From assembly GCA_963727045.1 (NCBI GenBank), contig CAVSES010000001.1:1426001-1490000 (forward strand): a stretch of 64,000 nucleotides of DNA, read 5' to 3'. The DNA comes from Bog-1198 sp963727045. Its GTDB lineage: Bacteria > Pseudomonadota > Gammaproteobacteria > Steroidobacterales > Steroidobacteraceae. Shown here piece after piece: positions 60,257 through 64,000 of the stretch; position 1 is the stretch's first letter, and each line of letters begins with the position of its first letter. The notes under the pieces were generated by a model. That model ran no database searches. It saw nothing but the letters and a program-made list of their open reading frames with translations, and was not told the origin of the DNA. The translations under genes were made by a program, and so were the position numbers.

Positions 60257-61570
60257 CTATTCCGTTGCCGTACCGCGCGCCTTCGCATCCGCGGGCTCGT
60301 CCACCGTGATCCCGAACCATGCCGCGGCGCTCGCCACCGCAAACCCCGCACCGATCACAAAGGCGGAGCGCCACAGGTGTTCGCCGGACAAGTACCCGAC
60401 CAGCGGTATCCCGATGATGCCGCCAAGATTGCCGCCGGTGTTCATGACGCCGCTTACGGCCATGGTCTCGCCGCGTCCCACCGTCATTGCGGCACCCCAA
60501 TACGCGCCTTCATTGAGTTCGACCGCGGCAAAACAACACGCGAGGCCGAATACCGCAACGTAGGGGTTGGCCGCACTCACCGAGTACAACAGCAGCGCGG
60601 CGGCAATCGGCAACGAAATCAGCGGCACGAGACGGTAGCCCCAGCGGTTGCCCAGGCGCAGGCACGCGGCGCCCGTGATCATGCCACCCACCCCCGCACC
60701 CAGCGCCGCGGCGAGCGGCGGCGTGCTCGCCAGCCAGCCGCTTTCCAACACCGAGAATTTCCGCTCCTGCACCAGGTATAGAAAAACCCAGTTCGACAGC
60801 AGATAAAACGAGTAATTCATGCACAGGTAGGAAATCGCAAGCAGCAGCACATTGCGGTTCGTCAGAATGGCGAGCAGCTGCTTCGCGCTGATGTTCGCAT
60901 CGGCGGCCGCAACGTTCTGATCGCCGATTTCCGCAAGTTCATCGGCGGACACCGACGGATGCTCGCACGGCGCGTTTCGCCCGTACCAGGCCCATATCGA
61001 AATCAATCCGACCGCCGGAAGACTGGCCCAAAGCAGCGCCTGCTGCCATCCGAACGCGGACATGAGGTGGGAAATGAGCGGCGGGGTGAACGCCGCGCCG
61101 AGTCCCAATCCCATGGTTTGCAGTCCCTGCACGAAGGCCCAGCGGCGCGGCGGAAACCACACCTCGAACACGCCGGCAGACACCGGAAATATCGCCGCCT
61201 GCGAACAGCCGAGCAGCAGCTGCAGCAGGAGCAGCGCCGCGAACAAGCCGGCGCCCGTCAGCCAATACGGCGCGAGCGGCGTCGCGACGGTGGCGAGAAA
61301 CGCGGCGATGCCGATGATCACGAACGTGCGCCGCGCCCCCTGGCGCTGGCCGAAGATCCCGCCGGGCAGCTGGAACAGCCCATAGCCCAGCACGAATGCC
61401 CACTCGATCAAACTGATCTGGAACTGGCTGAGGCCGAGTTCGGGCATCATGGGCTCGGCGGTCACCGTGATGCTCTTTTGCTGCAGATACGCGACGAAGC
61501 CGAATCCGAACAGCATCGCAAAGATTCGCCAGCGGATCCGCAATGCCGGGGTACGCCTCTCGGCCATCAT
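60257..61570 (-). CDS. Major facilitator superfamily transporter
   Basis: A 437-residue, 12-helix carrier: FAMLFGFGFVAYLQQKSITVTAEPMMPELGLS, GYGLFQLPGGIFGQRQGARR (the MFS loop 2-3 motif), and TNRNVLLLAISYLCMNYSFYLLSNWVFLYL. It resembles the anion:cation symporter family that imports organic acids such as hexuronates, phthalate or tartrate. Its start overlaps the stop of the AI-2E-type gene. It probably brings an acid substrate across the inner membrane for the downstream SDR and oxoprolinase. Confidence 0.9.
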   Translation of the reverse strand: MMAERRTPALRIRWRIFAMLFGFGFVAYLQQKSITVTAEPMMPELGLSQFQISLIEWAFVLGYGLFQLPGGIFGQRQGARRTFVIIGIAAFLATVATPLAPYWLTGAGLFAALLLLQLLLGCSQAAIFPVSAGVFEVWFPPRRWAFVQGLQTMGLGLGAAFTPPLISHLMSAFGWQQALLWASLPAVGLISIWAWYGRNAPCEHPSVSADELAEIGDQNVAAADANISAKQLLAILTNRNVLLLAISYLCMNYSFYLLSNWVFLYLVQERKFSVLESGWLASTPPLAAALGAGVGGMITGAACLRLGNRWGYRLVPLISLPIAAALLLYSVSAANPYVAVFGLACCFAAVELNEGAYWGAAMTVGRGETMAVSGVMNTGGNLGGIIGIPLVGYLSGEHLWRSAFVIGAGFAVASAAAWFGITVDEPADAKARGTATE

Positions 61571-63462
61571 GCGTGAGCCGGAGTCCGCTGCATGTCCAGA
61601 CAGATCTCGACCGCCTGACCGAGCGAGGCAGCCTCCTTGTCGGCGCCGTGGATGCGGCCGGCGTCAGCCCCCGGCTGCAGCAGCATTCCCGGGAGAAACA
61701 CGGCGACGATGCAGGCATTCGGAAAACGCCGCCGCATTTCCTCCGCGGTGGCGCCGCCCCGGCTTCGCTCCTCGCTCGGAAATGCGCTCACGACATACAC
61801 GATGGAAACCGCCTCCGCCGCCTCGGGCGGCGGCGCAGCCGCGAGGTCTTCGAGCGACATGTGGCGGGCATCGATCTTCTGCTCGCGCAGTATGCGCACC
61901 AGCAGTTCGGTCGCCAAATCGTCAGCCATCGACCCCAAGCCCACGCAGACCATGACGGACCCCGCAGGCACGACGAGCGGCCCCTGCCAGCGCCCGCTGA
62001 CCTGTTCCCGCTGGCGGCGCAGCTGCCGGCCGGCATTCGTGTCGAGCACCGAAGTCCTGCGATGGCGGCGTGAGAGCTTGCGCTCCTCGCCGCCGATGGC
62101 GGCGATCACGGCGACCATCGCGCTGCGAACCTTCGCCTGCTGATCGACATTGATGGCGCCCGCCAGCAGGTCGATGCGGGCGAGGTGCAGTGCGGGCATC
62201 AAGACCAGATCGCAATAATTGGCGAACGAATCCCGCTTCAGAAATGTCCGCGCGCTTGCGATGATTTCATCGGAATCGGCCGACAAGGCCCGTTGATAGA
62301 AGCGTTCCGGCATGGTCAGCGCCTGCGTGTCGCCCAGCAGGACATCGAGCATGCTGAGCGCCTTGATGTGCCTGCCCGCGACCAACAGGCACAGCGTCAA
62401 CGGCGTCGACAGGATCAAGCCGATCGGACCCCAGAGCCAGCTCCAGAATATCGCCGCGATGACCACGGACAGCGGCGACAAACCCGTGGTATGCCCGTAC
62501 AGCTGCGGCTCGACCAGCTGCCCGGCAATCAATTCCACGACGACGAAGAACCCGAGCGTCGTCAGGGCCAACGACCATCCCGGATCGACCGCGGCGGCCA
62601 GCAACGCCGAGCACAGCGCTGCAATCCACACGCCGATGTAGGGAACGAAGCGCAATACTCCCGCCAGCGCCCCCCACAGCAGGGGATGCGGCAGCCCGAT
62701 GATGCTGAGGCCGATCCACACCGTGAGCCCCAGGCCCAGATTGACCGCGAATTGCGACAAGAAGAAGCGCGACAGGCGCTCCCCCGCATCGTTGATCGCG
62801 AGCGTCGACAAGCGGATGTCGGCGCCGCCGGCGATCCGGATGAAGCGGTCGCGCAACGCCTCATGTTCCAGCAGAACGAACACCAAAACGACCAGCACAA
62901 TGCCCGCGGTCTCGATCGGCACCCAGATCGATCCGAGAACCTTCTCGATGACCTGCAACGGATTGGGCGGCGGTTCGCGCAGCTCCACGGGAACCGGAGC
63001 GGCGGGCCCCGTCGTCTCGGGCTGTTCGAGCGTTCCGGGCTGGTCCGCGCGGCTGCGGCGGTCCGTCAGGTGCTGGAGCTGTCCGGTGATGCCATTGAGC
63101 TTGACCACCGTAACGGCATTCAGCACCTTGAGCTTGTGCTCGAGCGTGCGCTCGTAGCGCGGCAGACTCGCCGCCATGCGCATCAGCTGCGAACCGATCA
63201 CGCCCGCGACCGCCGCAAACGAAAACGCGAGGACGAGAACGGCTCCGAGCACCGAGAGCGTCTGACCGAGGCCGATGCGCCGCAGCGCCCGCACCACAGG
63301 GGCGATCAACAGGCTCAAAATGACCGCCAGGGTGATCGGAACCAGTACGTCACGGGCAAAATACAACAGCGCCAGTATCGATGCGGTCGCAATGATTCCA
63401 AGGGCCCGGTCACGAACCGCGAGCGGCGACGGATCGGGTGCGGGGGAGGCGGGCGAGTCCAT
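61567..63462 (-). CDS. AI-2E/PerM-family permease with extra cytoplasmic C-terminal domain
   Basis: The first 390 residues form the seven- to eight-helix PF01594 permease (LYFARDVLVPITLAVILSLLIAPVVRAL, FVPYIGVWIAALCSALLAAAV, AGQLVEPQLYGHTTGLSPLSVV). About 240 further residues follow, including GPLVVPAGSVMVCVGLGSMADDLATELLV and SIVYVVSAFPSEERS, which looks like a Rossmann- or B12-binding-like domain. Such long versions exist in proteobacteria but their cargo is unknown. The ATG at 63462 (MDSPASPAP) is chosen over a GTG at 63495. Confidence 0.82.
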   Translation of the reverse strand: MDSPASPAPDPSPLAVRDRALGIIATASILALLYFARDVLVPITLAVILSLLIAPVVRALRRIGLGQTLSVLGAVLVLAFSFAAVAGVIGSQLMRMAASLPRYERTLEHKLKVLNAVTVVKLNGITGQLQHLTDRRSRADQPGTLEQPETTGPAAPVPVELREPPPNPLQVIEKVLGSIWVPIETAGIVLVVLVFVLLEHEALRDRFIRIAGGADIRLSTLAINDAGERLSRFFLSQFAVNLGLGLTVWIGLSIIGLPHPLLWGALAGVLRFVPYIGVWIAALCSALLAAAVDPGWSLALTTLGFFVVVELIAGQLVEPQLYGHTTGLSPLSVVIAAIFWSWLWGPIGLILSTPLTLCLLVAGRHIKALSMLDVLLGDTQALTMPERFYQRALSADSDEIIASARTFLKRDSFANYCDLVLMPALHLARIDLLAGAINVDQQAKVRSAMVAVIAAIGGEERKLSRRHRRTSVLDTNAGRQLRRQREQVSGRWQGPLVVPAGSVMVCVGLGSMADDLATELLVRILREQKIDARHMSLEDLAAAPPPEAAEAVSIVYVVSAFPSEERSRGGATAEEMRRRFPNACIVAVFLPGMLLQPGADAGRIHGADKEAASLGQAVEICLDMQRTPAHA

Positions 63463-63498
63463 GCGATATATTCGCACATTGTCAGGAGAGGTCACTCA

Positions 63499-64000
63499 AT
63501 GAAAAACCGCCCCAGCGGGTTCGGGATCGACGAATTGCCGCGGATCGTGCGCGGCAAGGGCAGCTATTTGTTCGATGCCGCAGGAAGGCGCTATCTGGAC
63601 GGATCCGGCGGGCCCGCGGTGTTCTGCCTCGGCCACGCCCATCCGGAAGTCAACGCGGCCATCGCGCGGCAGTTCGATGAGATCGCCTGCGCCTACCGGT
63701 ATCTTTTCACGAGCTCCGCCCTCGAACAGCTGACCGGTACGGTTCTGCGCTTGTGCGGAGGGCATTTCCAGGACATCGTATTCACGGGCAGCGGATCGGA
63801 AGCCGTCGAAGCGGGATTGAAAATCGCGCTCCAGCATTTCGCCGCCCGCGATCTCATGAGCAAACGCCACTTCATCGCCCGGCGCCGCTCGTGGCACGGC
63901 AATACCTTGGGAGCGCTGTCGGTCTCGGATTTCGCGCAGCGGCGCCGCGCCTTCGAGGGCAGCCTGCTCGACGTGACATTTGTTTCCGCGGCGAATGCGT
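63499..64000 (+). CDS. Class III (omega) aminotransferase, 3' end outside the window
   Basis: The frame from ATG 63499 (MKNRPSGFGIDELPRIVRGK) stays open to the window end, so this is the first 167 residues of a longer protein. It shows YLFDAAGRRYLDGSGGPAV, CLGHAHPEV, the PLP-phosphate motif VFTGSGSEAVEAGLKIALQH and RRSWHGNTLGALSVSDF. These match omega-amino acid/diamine aminotransferases; the PLP lysine lies beyond the window. GGAGAGG is upstream, and the gene diverges from the AI-2E-type gene over 36 bases. Confidence 0.88.
   Translation, partial: MKNRPSGFGIDELPRIVRGKGSYLFDAAGRRYLDGSGGPAVFCLGHAHPEVNAAIARQFDEIACAYRYLFTSSALEQLTGTVLRLCGGHFQDIVFTGSGSEAVEAGLKIALQHFAARDLMSKRHFIARRRSWHGNTLGALSVSDFAQRRRAFEGSLLDVTFVSAANA

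Noticed and set aside
1..64000. tRNA, rRNA, riboswitch (including a cobalamin riboswitch before icmF), insertion sequences or phage genes
   Set aside because: I looked for cloverleaf and conserved RNA motifs, transposase or integrase proteins and terminal repeats and saw none. The 94-base gap before icmF is too short for a cobalamin riboswitch. A covariance-model search would be decisive.

Overview
This is a GC-rich chromosomal window from a heterotrophic, respiring proteobacterium. RelA, the 2-oxoglutarate dehydrogenase operon, the prpBCD methylcitrate genes, a TonB-dependent receptor and a PQQ/cytochrome c dehydrogenase all point that way. My best guess is a gammaproteobacterium of the Steroidobacter/Nevskia kind, with low certainty. 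I see no rRNA, tRNA, CRISPR array, transposase or phage gene.

Layout. 1-4.3 kb: the end of relA, a cupin, a small exported protein, a membrane tetraheme cytochrome and a histidine phosphatase. 4.3-9.8 kb: odhA-odhB-lpd (minus strand). 9.9-17.7 kb: propionate and valine catabolism (prpB-prpC-prpD, an AraC-type regulator, mmsA, an SDR). 17.8-18.8 kb: a HEPN/MNT toxin-antitoxin-like pair. 18.8-26.9 kb: acyl-CoA genes around a fused isobutyryl-CoA mutase (icmF), with a cobalamin-binding protein and an acyl-CoA dehydrogenase. 26.9-63.5 kb: a long catabolic region. It holds three Rieske oxygenases and a Rieske ferredoxin, a split 2-oxo-acid dehydrogenase complex (E1 alpha/beta at 27-29 kb, E2 at 40 kb), a TonB receptor, a cytochrome c-PQQ dehydrogenase, and an HMG-CoA-synthase-like/DUF35 fusion next to a thiolase. 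It also holds an acyl-CoA ligase, VOC proteins, several SDRs, HMG-CoA lyase, a fused 5-oxoprolinase/hydantoinase and an MFS carrier. The window ends inside a class III aminotransferase.

The most interesting signal is an 18-bp palindrome, close to AAACAGTCnnGACTGTTT, present five times (32050, 39750, 43160, 48745, 52542). Each copy lies in a promoter region, and recognisable -35/-10 elements accompany four of them. The sites tie about 18 genes in separate transcription units into one apparent regulon, and they link the E1 genes to the distant E2 gene. A TetR-type regulator at 33.0 kb is the natural candidate repressor. The substrate of the pathway is not evident. It appears to be imported through TonB, oxidised by PQQ and Rieske enzymes, activated to a CoA thioester and cleaved by thiolase-fold and dehydrogenase complexes.

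A caution: ten genes carry a broken frame, and all 14 breaks fit single extra bases. Eleven of them fall between 26.9 and 35.6 kb and none after 35.6 kb. There are no accompanying in-frame stops or deletions. Uncorrected sequencing insertions are therefore more likely than gene decay, and I annotate these loci as whole genes with the breaks noted.
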